A stretch of 64,000 nucleotides of DNA, taken from Leptolyngbya sp. CCY15150 (lineage in GTDB: Bacteria; Cyanobacteriota; Cyanobacteriia; RECH01). Of this stretch, positions 1-10,158 are shown piece after piece. Each line of letters opens with the position of its first letter. Position 1 is the first letter of the stretch. The stretch lies in NCBI RefSeq assembly GCF_016888135.1, contig NZ_JACSWB010000292.1, forward strand, positions 1 to 64,000, read 5' to 3'. Both the position numbers and the translations under genes were made by a program. The notes beneath the pieces are model-generated. The model worked only from the letters and a program-made list of their open reading frames with translations. It ran no database searches and had not been told where the DNA came from.

Positions 1-104
1 TTGACATGCTAACGACATCAGTCCGGTTACTCATCTACTATCTCAAGCATCGTCAGATTCCAGTATTCACTTAAATCATTCTTGATTGCGCAACGCCTAA
101 AAGA

Positions 105-968
105 CTATGCTTCCTTTCTTGCACGAGCTTCCTCTCTCCATCGTGCCAGTTGAGTACATGTCGGAGTGCCTGAGAACATTTCTCTAGCCCAGTGTTCACA
201 GTTATAGCTTAGCTTATTCCAAATACGCTTCTCTGATTGTCGGGCTAATTTAATACGCTGTTCAACTTGGCTGTAGGGAACCATATCAGGCAGATGTTCC
301 TCCACAATCCAGGATGGCTCATAGGCAACCTCATGAATATACCCAAATCCTTTCTCAACTAAGTTATTTTGAGCCTTTACAGTCGAGCCAGTGAAAAAGT
401 GAGCAACTCGGAAACCCTTAGGACTAGACACTAGCACACCGTAGTGTTCGTAGTCTTGTCCATTTTCATCTTTACATAAAACCGATACAAGATCGCCTAC
501 CTTTACGACTTCACCATTGATATCACAAACATCAGGAACTTTATCTAGTAACGTATAGCAGTCTGACAAAGTGAGTAACTGCCGTTCAGTCGCGGAAAAT
601 GGTGAACTAATCCACTTTGGATCAATGCTGGCTCGCAGATCTACAACCTCATCGAACCTATCCGATGCCCATTTCAAATGATTTTGTAAGTTTTTCAGAG
701 CACTAGCATGTTGCTTGTCATCTAGTCTTGTAAACTCTTTGTCTATTTCTATATCCAAGCATGTCACAATCCGATCGCAAACGGCTAGGATTTCTTGATC
801 TCGTGTATGTTTGACTATTTTATTGATTTCATTACGAATGGTGCCATTATTCATGTGTTCTTGAATATGGGCAAGTAAATGCAATGCTTTGCTAGGGCTT
901 GAATAGGTAGGCATGGTTTTAACATTCGGCAGAAAGACACAGTTTTCGGAAATCCGAATTATGGACAC
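105..968 (-). CDS. LRAT-domain (NlpC/P60-like fold) protein
   Basis: A 287-residue protein with two parts. Residues 1 to about 145 are mostly helical and unlike anything I recognise. Residues about 150-265 look like an LRAT-type permuted papain fold: GDLVSVL begins the domain, EHYGV supplies His175, a second His lies at RVAH190, and the hallmark NCEHW (256-260) supplies the nucleophile Cys257. LRAT relatives act as acyltransferases or thiol hydrolases on lipids or peptides; the substrate here is unknown. No signal peptide or membrane segment is evident. The longest reading starts at GTG (968); an ATG at 914 is an alternative and neither has a clear ribosome site. A small gene lies 83 bp upstream on the same strand. 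Both are AT-rich and lack HIP1, unlike their neighbours, which suggests acquisition by transfer. Confidence 0.8.
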   Translation of the reverse strand: MSIIRISENCVFLPNVKTMPTYSSPSKALHLLAHIQEHMNNGTIRNEINKIVKHTRDQEILAVCDRIVTCLDIEIDKEFTRLDDKQHASALKNLQNHLKWASDRFDEVVDLRASIDPKWISSPFSATERQLLTLSDCYTLLDKVPDVCDINGEVVKVGDLVSVLCKDENGQDYEHYGVLVSSPKGFRVAHFFTGSTVKAQNNLVEKGFGYIHEVAYEPSWIVEEHLPDMVPYSQVEQRIKLARQSEKRIWNKLSYNCEHWAREMFSGTPTCTQLARWREEARARKEA

Positions 969-1051
969 TTATACCAGGTTGATACTTCTTTTCGTATTTC
1001 GCAAGCAGCGCTTTAAAAGCATCAATAATCCGGATTCAAAGGTGTTGAAAA

Positions 1052-1285
1052 TCATCCTTTCTTAGCCTTAGACTGGCGTTCTGCTTTAGACTCTTTCTCC
1101 ATCTCATCAATTAGCTCGTCAGTTACCCTGGGCATTGGTACCTGACTGGATTGTATGTTTACTTGACTTCCATAAATGTTTATGGTTGCATCTTTCACTT
1201 CTATGGGTAAGCTACCTTTAGAGGCTGCTTGTCCAGCAGTCTTTGCGGAGGCTTGAGCTGAGTTATTGCTTGCAGCAGAGGTCAT
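1052..1285 (-). CDS. Small hypothetical protein upstream of the LRAT gene
   Basis: A 77-residue protein I do not recognise. The first 25 residues are rich in Ala, Ser and Asn. The middle (about 28-48) reads as short beta strands, with VKDATINIYGSQVNIQSS. The last 20 residues are charged and Lys/Glu rich, probably a helix. ATG start, with a weak AGG about 12 bases upstream. It precedes the LRAT-type gene in the same direction, so the two may form an operon. The NIYGSQVNIQ stretch loosely recalls short glycine/asparagine repeats that precede domains in bacterial conflict proteins, but this is only an impression. Composition is AT-rich like its partner. Confidence 0.55.
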   Translation of the reverse strand: MTSAASNNSAQASAKTAGQAASKGSLPIEVKDATINIYGSQVNIQSSQVPMPRVTDELIDEMEKESKAERQSKAKKG

Positions 1286-1482
1286 GACTGGTTACCTAAT
1301 CAGATGTTTTTTCGCTTGGATTCTAAACAGGAGTGAAGAAGCTTGGTCATGCTAGGGATACTTCACATTACGATTATTCCCCTAATCATAGGAGAAATAA
1401 CCGAATTGGGCGATCGCCTCCCCCATGGTCTGTGGTTGAATGAAAAGCACAATGTTTCGCAACCATCGTGGGTAAAGCAGGT

Positions 1483-3138
1483 ATGAGCCAGGAATCCAGC
1501 AGCGGGTGGAAATGGCAGACGGGGCCAATGGTATGGGAGGTGAGCCGGGGGGCGTTGATGGCCGCCGCACTGTTTTGGGTGGTGGTGCTGGTCTTGGTGC
1601 TACACCGCCACCATGCCATGTATCCCTCCTACGCCTCCTTCGACCAAGGCATTTTCAACCAAGTGTTTTGGAACAACAGCCACGGTCGCTGGTTCCAAAG
1701 TTCTCTCTCCTCCAGCCTGTCCACCCCCGTTGTCCACGATGGTCAGGTGCCGGATGTGTCCTACCGGCGACTGGGACAACATTTCACCCCGGCCCTGCTG
1801 CTGTGGCTGCCGATCTATGCGATCGCCCCCTCCCCCACCACCCTATTTATCATTCAGGTAACCCTGGTGACCTTGGCGGGTCTAGTGCTCTACAACCTGG
1901 CCCGGTGCTATCTCACGCCGCAGCTCTCCACCCTGATCGCCATTAGCTACTACGGAGCCAATTCCGTCATCGGGCCCAGCTTGGCGAACTTCCACGACAT
2001 TTGCCAACTGCCCTTGTTTTTCTTCAGCCTCTTTCTCGCCCTAGAAAAACGCTGGTGGGCCCTGTTTTGGATCATGGCGGGACTGATTTTGCTGGTGCGG
2101 GAAGATGCGGGGGTGGCGCTGTTTGGCGTTGGCGTCTATCTGCTGGTCAGCCGTCGCTATCCCTGGCTGGGCGCGATTCTCTGTGGTCTTAGCCTGGGCT
2201 ATATGCTGCTGCTGACAAACCTGATCATGCCGCTGTTTTCCGAAGATATTTCTCGGCGATTCATGATTGAGCAATTTGGCCAGTACGTCGAGGGCGATGA
2301 GGCCAGCACCCTAGATGTAATCGGGGGCATGGTCAGCAATCCGGGGCGCTTGCTGCAGGAATTGGTCAATCCCCTGGGGGACAAAATTCGCTACCTGCTG
2401 GGGCATTGGCTGCCGCTGATGTTTATCCCAGCGATCGCTCCCTCTGCTTGGCTTTTGGCAGGCGTGCCCTTACTCAAAACCTTTCTGCGCCAAGACCCCA
2501 TCGCCCTATCGATTAACCTGCGCTATTCCATGAACATTGTGCCGGGCTTATTCTACGGCGCTGTCCTCTGGTGGTCGGTGCATCCCCAGGCGATTCGTCA
2601 GCGCTGGGTGCGGGGCCTGTGGATTGCGGCCATCACCCTATCGATTTTGTTCACCATCACGTCGAATCCCAACCGATCGCTCTCCTTTATCATTCCCGAT
2701 TCCATTCAACCCCAAGTGTACCTACCGGCTCCGCAGCAGTGGCAACATGTGGCCAAGATTCGGGGTTTCATGGCTGAGATTCCCAGAGATGCCAGCGTCT
2801 CAGCCACGTCCCACATCGTGGCCCATCTATCTAGCCGACGGCAGGTGCTGCGCTTTCCAGACCTGAGCCTGCAAAACGATGCTGACGAGGTGGTGGAAAT
2901 GGACTACGTGCTGCTCGATCTAGAGCAACTGGTCACCTATCAAACCGTATTTGCCGACGATCGCCAACGGCTACAGCGCGCCGTGCGCGTGGTGGATCGG
3001 ATTCTGGAGCGCGATCGCTACGGTGTTCAAGGCTTCACCGACGGCATCCTTTTTCTGCGGCGAGCAACGCCCTCCCAGCCCGATGCCTTGGCAGCATGGC
3101 AAGCCTATCGACAAGCGATCGCTGCTGCGGTAGATTGA
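1483..3138 (+). CDS. DUF2079 family polytopic membrane protein
   Basis: A membrane protein of about 551 residues with many hydrophobic segments and the DUF2079 hallmarks FDQGIFNQVFW and GQHFTPALLLWLPIYA near the N-terminus, where Asp, Gln and His residues sit between membrane spans. The family resembles GT-C glycosyltransferase-type membrane proteins, but no reaction is established. The hydrophilic C-terminal 150 residues are probably a soluble domain. I chose the ATG at 1483 over an upstream GTG at 1468. The gene contains several GCGATCGC octamers, so it belongs to the resident chromosome, unlike the two genes before it. It stands alone. Confidence 0.85.
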   Translation: MSQESSSGWKWQTGPMVWEVSRGALMAAALFWVVVLVLVLHRHHAMYPSYASFDQGIFNQVFWNNSHGRWFQSSLSSSLSTPVVHDGQVPDVSYRRLGQHFTPALLLWLPIYAIAPSPTTLFIIQVTLVTLAGLVLYNLARCYLTPQLSTLIAISYYGANSVIGPSLANFHDICQLPLFFFSLFLALEKRWWALFWIMAGLILLVREDAGVALFGVGVYLLVSRRYPWLGAILCGLSLGYMLLLTNLIMPLFSEDISRRFMIEQFGQYVEGDEASTLDVIGGMVSNPGRLLQELVNPLGDKIRYLLGHWLPLMFIPAIAPSAWLLAGVPLLKTFLRQDPIALSINLRYSMNIVPGLFYGAVLWWSVHPQAIRQRWVRGLWIAAITLSILFTITSNPNRSLSFIIPDSIQPQVYLPAPQQWQHVAKIRGFMAEIPRDASVSATSHIVAHLSSRRQVLRFPDLSLQNDADEVVEMDYVLLDLEQLVTYQTVFADDRQRLQRAVRVVDRILERDRYGVQGFTDGILFLRRATPSQPDALAAWQAYRQAIAAAVD

Positions 3139-3312
3139 TGCCCGCCCAAGGAGCCGTAACCGTTAACCGATTCTGGGCATGAGCAATCCATGAACCGGCT
3201 GAAATGCCAGAAATGTTGCGGGATTGAGGGAGAGCGATCGCCCATTGTCTAGCCATCTGAGCTACAGTGTGGAGCAGCATTCCTAAGACCCATCTGTAAC
3301 TATTCTGTAACT

Positions 3313-3876
3313 ATGTCGATGTCAGAGCCGCTTGTGTTTAAAAATCGCCCCAATCAACCCATCGTGGTGGAGGGAAAAACCTACTGGATTAGTCGCAGTG
3401 TCACGGTGGTGCCTGTCTTACTCTTTGCCATCGAACGCCAGCTCTATGTTCCCCTCGGTAAGCGCGGCATCGACATGCCCAATGAGCAGGGCAAGTGGGG
3501 ATTACCCGGTGGCTATCTCGATTTTGATGAAACGACGAGCGAAGCGGTGATCCGCGAAGTCTATGAAGAAACGGGACTGAACCTGCCCTACCTAATGGCC
3601 CATCATCGGGTGGTGGGTGATTTAGAGCATCCCTACCTGATTGAAAGTCGGCCGCTGTATTTACAAAACGTATCGCTGCGCTTTCCGCTGATGATTTTTG
3701 TAGACGACCTGCCCCCGCTGGCTGCCAAGGTGGGGGTGGGGGAAGTGGAAGAATTGCGGTGGGTGCCGGTGGAAGAGGCGATCGCCCAAGACCTAGCCTT
3801 CGAGCACCATCTCCTCATCCAGCATTGCCTAGAGACCTACTTCTGCTGGAATCAAGCAGGCGATCGCACCCTCTAG
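3313..3876 (+). CDS. NUDIX hydrolase
   Basis: A 187-residue protein with a complete Nudix box at residues 67-89: Gly67, Glu73, then REVYEETGL with Arg81, Glu82, Glu85, Glu86 and Gly88, the residues that bind Mg2+ and cleave nucleoside-diphosphate-linked substrates. The approximately 30 N-terminal residues and the insert IDMPNEQGKWGLP are typical of cyanobacterial NUDIX proteins near the ADP-ribose/NADH pyrophosphatase group, but substrate cannot be read from sequence. ATG start at 3313, with a second ATG two codons on. It is monocistronic, about 175 bp after the DUF2079 gene. Confidence 0.88.
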   Translation: MSMSEPLVFKNRPNQPIVVEGKTYWISRSVTVVPVLLFAIERQLYVPLGKRGIDMPNEQGKWGLPGGYLDFDETTSEAVIREVYEETGLNLPYLMAHHRVVGDLEHPYLIESRPLYLQNVSLRFPLMIFVDDLPPLAAKVGVGEVEELRWVPVEEAIAQDLAFEHHLLIQHCLETYFCWNQAGDRTL

Positions 3877-3971
3877 ACACCCTGTAGAATAGATATAGAA
3901 ACCCCTAACGTTGGCAACGGCAGTCTCAAGCGCGATCGCTCAGTTGCACAACACCTAGATTCCAACACCAA

Positions 3972-4056
<85 letters not shown>

Positions 4057-4480
4057 AGCGCTTTTTATTCTAGCGTGAGTCGAGCATTTATCAACGCCAG
4101 AGTTATACGGGTTTTAAATCCGGCATTTGACTAAATCTCGAATCAATGCATCATAGTGATCTAGACATCCATCGGCCGTGCCAGTTTCTGCGGAAGCTGA
4201 GGACGCCCCCAACTCTCGAATTAGCTTTGACGTCAACCTTGAAACCTCTCATCATCTCAACCGTTTGGCAACGGTTTCCGTCAGCCCGCGTCGGTATTGA
4301 ATCAACCTTCAATCAACCGAAGCGATCGCGCCTTCTCCTCGCTAGAGTTGTCCTATACTGACTGGAACACAGGCTCACGCACCCATGGGCAGATCGTATG
4401 CGGATTGTATCTTGACTGCCAGACCTTGTGCTCTCAAATTTTCCAAAATTCTTAACCTTTACTGAGGACGAACATCCTGA
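4057..4480. other. Intergenic stretch before rsfS
   Basis: I see no convincing gene here. Short open frames in several phases lack ribosome sites and recognisable residues. The stretch presumably carries the promoter of tRNA-Ser on the minus strand and that of rsfS on the plus strand. One near-HIP1 site (GCGATCGCG) lies at about 4321. Confidence 0.5.
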
Positions 4481-4939
4481 ATGACTGATCACTCTCCAAC
4501 CACATCCCACCCACCCATCGCCGCGTCACGCTCCGCATCAGATGCGCCAACCCCCTCCAACCCCAGCTATGACCTGGCCCATCGCATTGCCCAAGCCGCA
4601 GACGATCGCAAAGGGGGCGATATTGCCTTACTGAATGTTGAGGATGTCTCCTACCTGGCCGATTACTTTGTGGTGATCACAGGGTTTTCCAATGTCCAAG
4701 TACGGGCGATTTCCCACAGCATTGAAGACACCATCGCCGACGATCTGCAGCGACAGCCCTTGCGCGTCGAGGGGCGCGGCGAAGGTAATTGGGTGTTGAT
4801 GGACTATGGCGAAGTCATCGTTCATATCTTCATGCCCGATGAACGGGAATTTTATGATCTAGAAGCCTTTTGGGGTCATGCCGAACGGGTGCCCTTTGTG
4901 CCCACCTTCACCGATACCCGCATCCGAACCACGCCGTAA
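4481..4939 (+). CDS. rsfS: Ribosome silencing factor RsfS (Iojap)
   Basis: A 152-residue protein. The first 30 residues are a Pro/Ser-rich disordered extension. The RsfS/Iojap domain follows, with KGGDIALLNVEDVSYLADYF, VVITGFSN, VEGRGEGNWVLMDYGEVIVH and the end motif YDLEAFWGHAERV. RsfS binds ribosomal protein L14 on the 50S subunit and blocks joining with 30S, lowering translation when nutrients are short. The domain is full length. A GAGGAC element lies about 18 bases before the ATG, rather far for a ribosome site. No partner gene such as nadD is adjacent. Confidence 0.95.
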   Translation: MTDHSPTTSHPPIAASRSASDAPTPSNPSYDLAHRIAQAADDRKGGDIALLNVEDVSYLADYFVVITGFSNVQVRAISHSIEDTIADDLQRQPLRVEGRGEGNWVLMDYGEVIVHIFMPDEREFYDLEAFWGHAERVPFVPTFTDTRIRTTP

Positions 4940-5077
4940 TTAGGTGCCCCATAGCGGGCGCGCCATCGAGCTATACCTGGTTTCCAGCCAACGTTTGGGG
5001 AGTTTTCCTAGGAAGCTGGTTGTTGCCCCTAGTTTCGTTAAGAAAGCGTTGCATTTTTTGACCCGCCGTCAATTTCT

Positions 5078-5092
5078 GTTACTGTTGGTAAC
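5078..5092. promoter_or_regulatory. Inverted repeat upstream of psb34
   Basis: GTTAC-N5-GTAAC is a perfect inverted repeat ending 17 bases before the psb34 start codon. It could be an operator for a dimeric regulator or a small hairpin in the leader. Similar GTTAC/GTAAC palindromes occur upstream of petB. The regulator is unknown. Confidence 0.35.
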
Positions 5093-5109
5093 CAAACGTG
5101 GAGGAAATT

Positions 5110-5280
5110 ATGCCTTATACAACTGAAGAAGGCGGACGTCTTAATAACTTTGCTAAAGAGCCCAAAGTCTACGTTGCTGAGCCCCCCAACAAAGGTCAAA
5201 AACGCACCTACGTTATTCTGGGTGTGCTAGCCGTTGTGTTGATCGGCGGCTTAATTTCAGTCGCATTCCTCGTCTCCTAA
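5110..5280 (+). CDS. psb34: Photosystem II assembly protein Psb34 (ssl1498 family)
   Basis: A 56-residue protein starting MPYTTEEGGRLNNFAKEP, the conserved N-terminus of the ssl1498/Psb34 family, followed by a single membrane span (about 34-54, VILGVLAVVLIGGLISVAF). In other cyanobacteria Psb34 binds CP47 in photosystem II assembly intermediates through its N-terminal arm and is related to high-light-inducible proteins. The ATG at 5110 is fixed by the strong ribosome site GGAGGAAATT directly upstream; a GTG twelve bases earlier belongs to that site. Transcribed alone between rsfS and ndhO. Confidence 0.9.
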   Translation: MPYTTEEGGRLNNFAKEPKVYVAEPPNKGQKRTYVILGVLAVVLIGGLISVAFLVS

Positions 5281-5438
5281 GCGGATAGAGCGAGGCACGT
5301 CATCTAACAGGCAACAGCCGAGTTTGATACACTAGCCAAGGTGTTGATAACAGCCGCCTGGGTACAATCATTAGACTCAAGGGCGATCGCTGTTGTCCTC
5401 CCTTTTCTCTACCTCTAGGACTGAATACGGCATAGACT

Positions 5439-5654
5439 ATGGCACTCAAAAAAGGTGATGTGGTTCGGGCGCTTCGCGACAAGCTAGACAGCAGCGTCGA
5501 GGCCAGCGCCAGTGATACCCGCTGGCCCCCTTATATTTTTGAAACCAAAGGGGAGATCATGGACACTCGCGATGACTATGCCCTCGTGCAGTTTGGCTAT
5601 GTTCCCACTCCCAATATGTGGCTGCGGCTCGATCAATTAGAAAAGTTTGAATAA
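5439..5654 (+). CDS. ndhO: NAD(P)H-quinone oxidoreductase subunit O
   Basis: A 71-residue protein with the NdhO signature: MALKKGDVVRALRDKL at the start, DTRWPPYIFETKGEI in the middle, and YALVQFGYVPTPNMWLRLDQL at the end. NdhO is an oxygenic-photosynthesis-specific subunit on the cytoplasmic face of the thylakoid NDH-1 complex, which carries out cyclic electron flow and respiration. Length and ends match the family. A rho-independent terminator follows 30 bp after the stop. It lies directly before mdh. Confidence 0.95.
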   Translation: MALKKGDVVRALRDKLDSSVEASASDTRWPPYIFETKGEIMDTRDDYALVQFGYVPTPNMWLRLDQLEKFE

Positions 5655-5684
5655 CATTTCCGGAAAACCTGAACATTTACGGTT

Positions 5685-5713
5685 ATCGTCGTCATTAGGC
5701 GACGATTTTTTTT
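5685..5713 (+). terminator. Rho-independent terminator of ndhO
   Basis: The stem ATCGTCG/CGACGAT encloses an 8-base loop and is followed by eight T residues. The T run ends only four bases before the ATG of mdh at 5718. Confidence 0.85.
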
Positions 5714-5717
5714 GACC

Positions 5718-6680
5718 ATGTCCACCTACCTTTCCGTGACCTGTATTCCCACCCGCGTGTCTGTGATTGGCGCAGGGCACGTTGGCAGTACCCTCGCCCA
5801 GCGCATTGCTGAGAAGAATCTTGCGGATGTGATCCTGCTAGATGTTGAGGCGGGCCGGCCCAAAGGCATTGCCTTGGACTTGATGGAAGCCCGAGGGCTG
5901 GAAGGGCACGATCGCCAAATTATTGGCACCGATGACTACCGCGATACGGCCAATTCCAACATTGTGGTGATTACCGCTGGGCTACCTCGCCGCCCCGGCA
6001 TGACCCGCGATGATCTGCTGCGCACCAATGCCCAGATCGTCATCGAAACCACCCAAAAAGCGATCGCTCACTCCCCGGACGCAGTCCTCGTGATCATCAC
6101 CAATCCCCTCGATGTGATGACCTACCTAGCCTGGAAGGTGAGCGGCTTCCCCAGCTATCGAGTGATGGGCATGGCCGGCATCCTCGACTCCTCTCGCTTC
6201 CAAACGTTCATTGCCATGGAATTGGGCGTCTCCACCGCCGATGTCCATGCCATGGTGCTGGGTGGTCATGGGGATTTGATGGTGCCCTTGCCGCGTTTCT
6301 CCACCGTCAGCGGCATTCCCATCACTGAGCTCATGGATCCAGACACCATCCATCGCTTGGTGGAACGCACCCGCAACGGCGGCGCAGAAATTGTCAACCT
6401 CATGCAAACCGGGGGAGCCTACTTTGCCCCCGCCTCCTCGGCCTACACCATGGTGGAATCCATTCTCTGCAACCAGTCGCGCCTGTTGCCCGTGGCATCC
6501 TACCTATCCGGCGAGTATGGGCTCAACGATATCTTCATGGGCGTGCCGGCCTTCCTCAGTTGTCGCGGTATTGAGCGGGTGTTGGAGCTTGACTTAAAGG
6601 ACGAGGAACGGGATGCGCTGCACCAATCGGCCCAAGCCATTCGCCATACCCTAGATGACGCTCTGAAGATGATGCCTTGA
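5718..6680 (+). CDS. mdh: Malate dehydrogenase
   Basis: About 320 residues. The NAD-binding motif GAGHVGSTLA is followed by Asp at the end of strand 2 (LLDVEAG), the mobile-loop arginines LPRRPGMTRDDLL, the ITNPLDVMTYLA segment and the catalytic His in LGGHGD. The arginine loop marks it as malate rather than lactate dehydrogenase (LDH-like MDH group 3). It interconverts malate and oxaloacetate with NAD. Start ATG at 5718. The upstream bases are the T tract of the ndhO terminator, so there is no Shine-Dalgarno; a promoter inside ndhO or leaderless translation would be needed. It converges with an SDR gene across a hairpin around the palindrome GGGGCGATCGCCCC. Confidence 0.95.
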   Translation: MSTYLSVTCIPTRVSVIGAGHVGSTLAQRIAEKNLADVILLDVEAGRPKGIALDLMEARGLEGHDRQIIGTDDYRDTANSNIVVITAGLPRRPGMTRDDLLRTNAQIVIETTQKAIAHSPDAVLVIITNPLDVMTYLAWKVSGFPSYRVMGMAGILDSSRFQTFIAMELGVSTADVHAMVLGGHGDLMVPLPRFSTVSGIPITELMDPDTIHRLVERTRNGGAEIVNLMQTGGAYFAPASSAYTMVESILCNQSRLLPVASYLSGEYGLNDIFMGVPAFLSCRGIERVLELDLKDEERDALHQSAQAIRHTLDDALKMMP

Positions 6681-6755
6681 TCTGGTGCTAGCGATCGGGT
6701 AGATGAGGGGCGATCGCCCCCCATTCCCCCATCACTCACCATTCAACCGGAAAAC

Positions 6756-7571
6756 TCAGGTAGACGAAGGACGCCCTAATCGCGCCATGCCCCACTGCAC
6801 CAGGCCCGGCAAAAGTCGGTAAGCTTCCGTAGCGATCGCCGTGGCCCCCACCCCCACCTCCGTCTTCCCATCGGTTGCCGCCTCCCAGATAGCCTGGGCC
6901 ACATCCTCCGGCCGACTCGCCCAGCTTTGCGTCATCGCCTGGGCCATTTGCTGCCGCTGCTGCTCCGCCGCCGCCGTAGACGCACCACGAAACTGGGCCC
7001 GCTCCAAAAACTGACTGTTGATCAACCCTGGATTCACCAACCCCACATGAATTCCCTGGGGGGCCAGTTCTAGGCGCAGGGTATCTGTCAAACCGGTCAC
7101 GGCATATTTACTGGTGCAGTAGGCGGTCATGTGGGTGAGGGGCATCTTGCCGCCAAAGGAACCCACATTGACGATCGCTCCCTGCTGCCGCTCGATAAAC
7201 TGGGGTAATAGCGCATGGATGGTGTGAATATAGCCCCACAGGTTGGTATTCAGAATTTGCTGCCAGTCTTCTAAGCTGGTGTGCTCCATGGTGCCCGTCC
7301 GGCAAATGCCCGCATTGTTCACCAAAACATCGACGCTGCCGAAACGATCCAGCGCCTGATGCGCCAGTTGAGCTACCGCACCAGCATCCCCCACGTCCGT
7401 CGGCACCGCTAGGGCTTGGCATCCCGTCTGGTTGATCTCCTGAGCGATCGCCTCCAGCCGTTCCGCCTGCCGCGCTGCCAGCACCAGGTTATACCCACGC
7501 TGGGCAAACAGGTGGGCCGTGGCTCGCCCAGTTCCCTGGGAGGCTCCTGTAATCAACACCGTTGGCGGCAT
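6756..7571 (-). CDS. Short-chain dehydrogenase/reductase
   Basis: About 271 residues of a classical SDR: TGASQGTG nucleotide-binding turn, NNAG, catalytic Ser in VNVGSFGG, and YCTSK with catalytic Tyr and Lys. The first strand is followed by LAARQAERL, with Arg after the Ala pair, favouring NADP(H). The C-terminal part (GRPSST end, LLPGLVQWGMARLG) resembles the SDR group often annotated as SDR family oxidoreductase or DltE-like; substrate unknown. The ATG at 7571 has GAGGA ten bases upstream and is preferred over a TTG at 7586. It runs downstream of the ACT-domain gene with a 24 bp gap, so the two are probably cotranscribed. Confidence 0.92.
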   Translation of the reverse strand: MPPTVLITGASQGTGRATAHLFAQRGYNLVLAARQAERLEAIAQEINQTGCQALAVPTDVGDAGAVAQLAHQALDRFGSVDVLVNNAGICRTGTMEHTSLEDWQQILNTNLWGYIHTIHALLPQFIERQQGAIVNVGSFGGKMPLTHMTAYCTSKYAVTGLTDTLRLELAPQGIHVGLVNPGLINSQFLERAQFRGASTAAAEQQRQQMAQAMTQSWASRPEDVAQAIWEAATDGKTEVGVGATAIATEAYRLLPGLVQWGMARLGRPSST

Positions 7572-7595
7572 GGAATCTATCCTCAAACAACAAGA

Positions 7596-8321
7596 CTAAA
7601 AACGGCTGCCCAACAGGCGTTGCCGCACACCCTCAGCAATTTTTTGACCCAAATATTCTGGAATCACACTCTCATTGGGGCCCAACAAATAGAGAATCAG
7701 CCGGGTGCGCCCGCGCCACACCAGAAGGTTAGCATTCACCACCAGCAGATCTTCCTGCCAGATGGCATACATCACCTTATAGAACAACCCTGGTTGGTTG
7801 TCTGCCTCAATCAGCAGCGCCGGTAGGTGAAACACTGGGTCAACATAGAACTCGGTTTCCACCTGCTCTAGCCCAGCATCGAGGTTGAATTCCACCGCCA
7901 GCATTTCTTCAACCTCAAACCGTCCCGCCAGCGCCTCGCGAATGGCCCGCCGCACATTATCGGCCGTTTTGTCCGTCAAGACCTTGCCACCCCGCGACAC
8001 AATCAGCTTGATGAACACCAGCATCGGCGGATAAATTTGCCCATACAGACTGAGGCTATGGATCGTGAGCCCATAGGCCGCCAAGACGCCAAAAATGTCG
8101 CTGAGCAAAAACGATTGGTTGCGATAGGCGAAATGCAGGGCGCTCTTCGTCCCCTCCGGCTTAAGATCAATCACGACCTGCCGACTCTTATAGAGTTGAT
8201 ACGCCAGCTTCAGGTTTTGAATCTGAATCTCGCTGCTAACAAACTGTTCATAGAATTGTGGAAACGCACGATTGAACCGTTTCAACAATTCCAGCGTTGA
8301 TTGTTTCAAACCCGAAGCCAT
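7596..8321 (-). CDS. ACT-domain protein resembling the GlnD C-terminus
   Basis: About 241 residues from the ATG at 8321, with in-frame starts also at 8378 and 8399. Two ACT-like units are visible: one around HFAYRNQSFLLSDIFGVLAAYGLTIHSL, the other around LLIEADNQPGLFYKVMYAIWQ, the second with the classical ligand-loop pattern D.PGLF. The pair resembles the tandem ACT modules at the end of GlnD uridylyltransferases, but no nucleotidyltransferase or HD domain is present. It may sense an amino acid such as glutamine. The family is widespread in cyanobacteria without assigned function. It is the first gene of a likely two-gene unit with the SDR. Confidence 0.8.
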   Translation of the reverse strand: MASGLKQSTLELLKRFNRAFPQFYEQFVSSEIQIQNLKLAYQLYKSRQVVIDLKPEGTKSALHFAYRNQSFLLSDIFGVLAAYGLTIHSLSLYGQIYPPMLVFIKLIVSRGGKVLTDKTADNVRRAIREALAGRFEVEEMLAVEFNLDAGLEQVETEFYVDPVFHLPALLIEADNQPGLFYKVMYAIWQEDLLVVNANLLVWRGRTRLILYLLGPNESVIPEYLGQKIAEGVRQRLLGSRF

Positions 8322-10080
<1,759 letters not shown>

Positions 10081-10158
10081 CTGCCAAAAAGATCGTTACT
10101 GATCAGCATAGTCCACCGGCTGTCCCTTGACTATTCTTCTCGATCCTCGGGATCAGCG

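Noticed and set aside
4146-4361. 71-codon open frame between tRNA-Ser and rsfS.
   Set aside because: No ribosome site, no recognisable residues and no conserved neighbours; probably chance.
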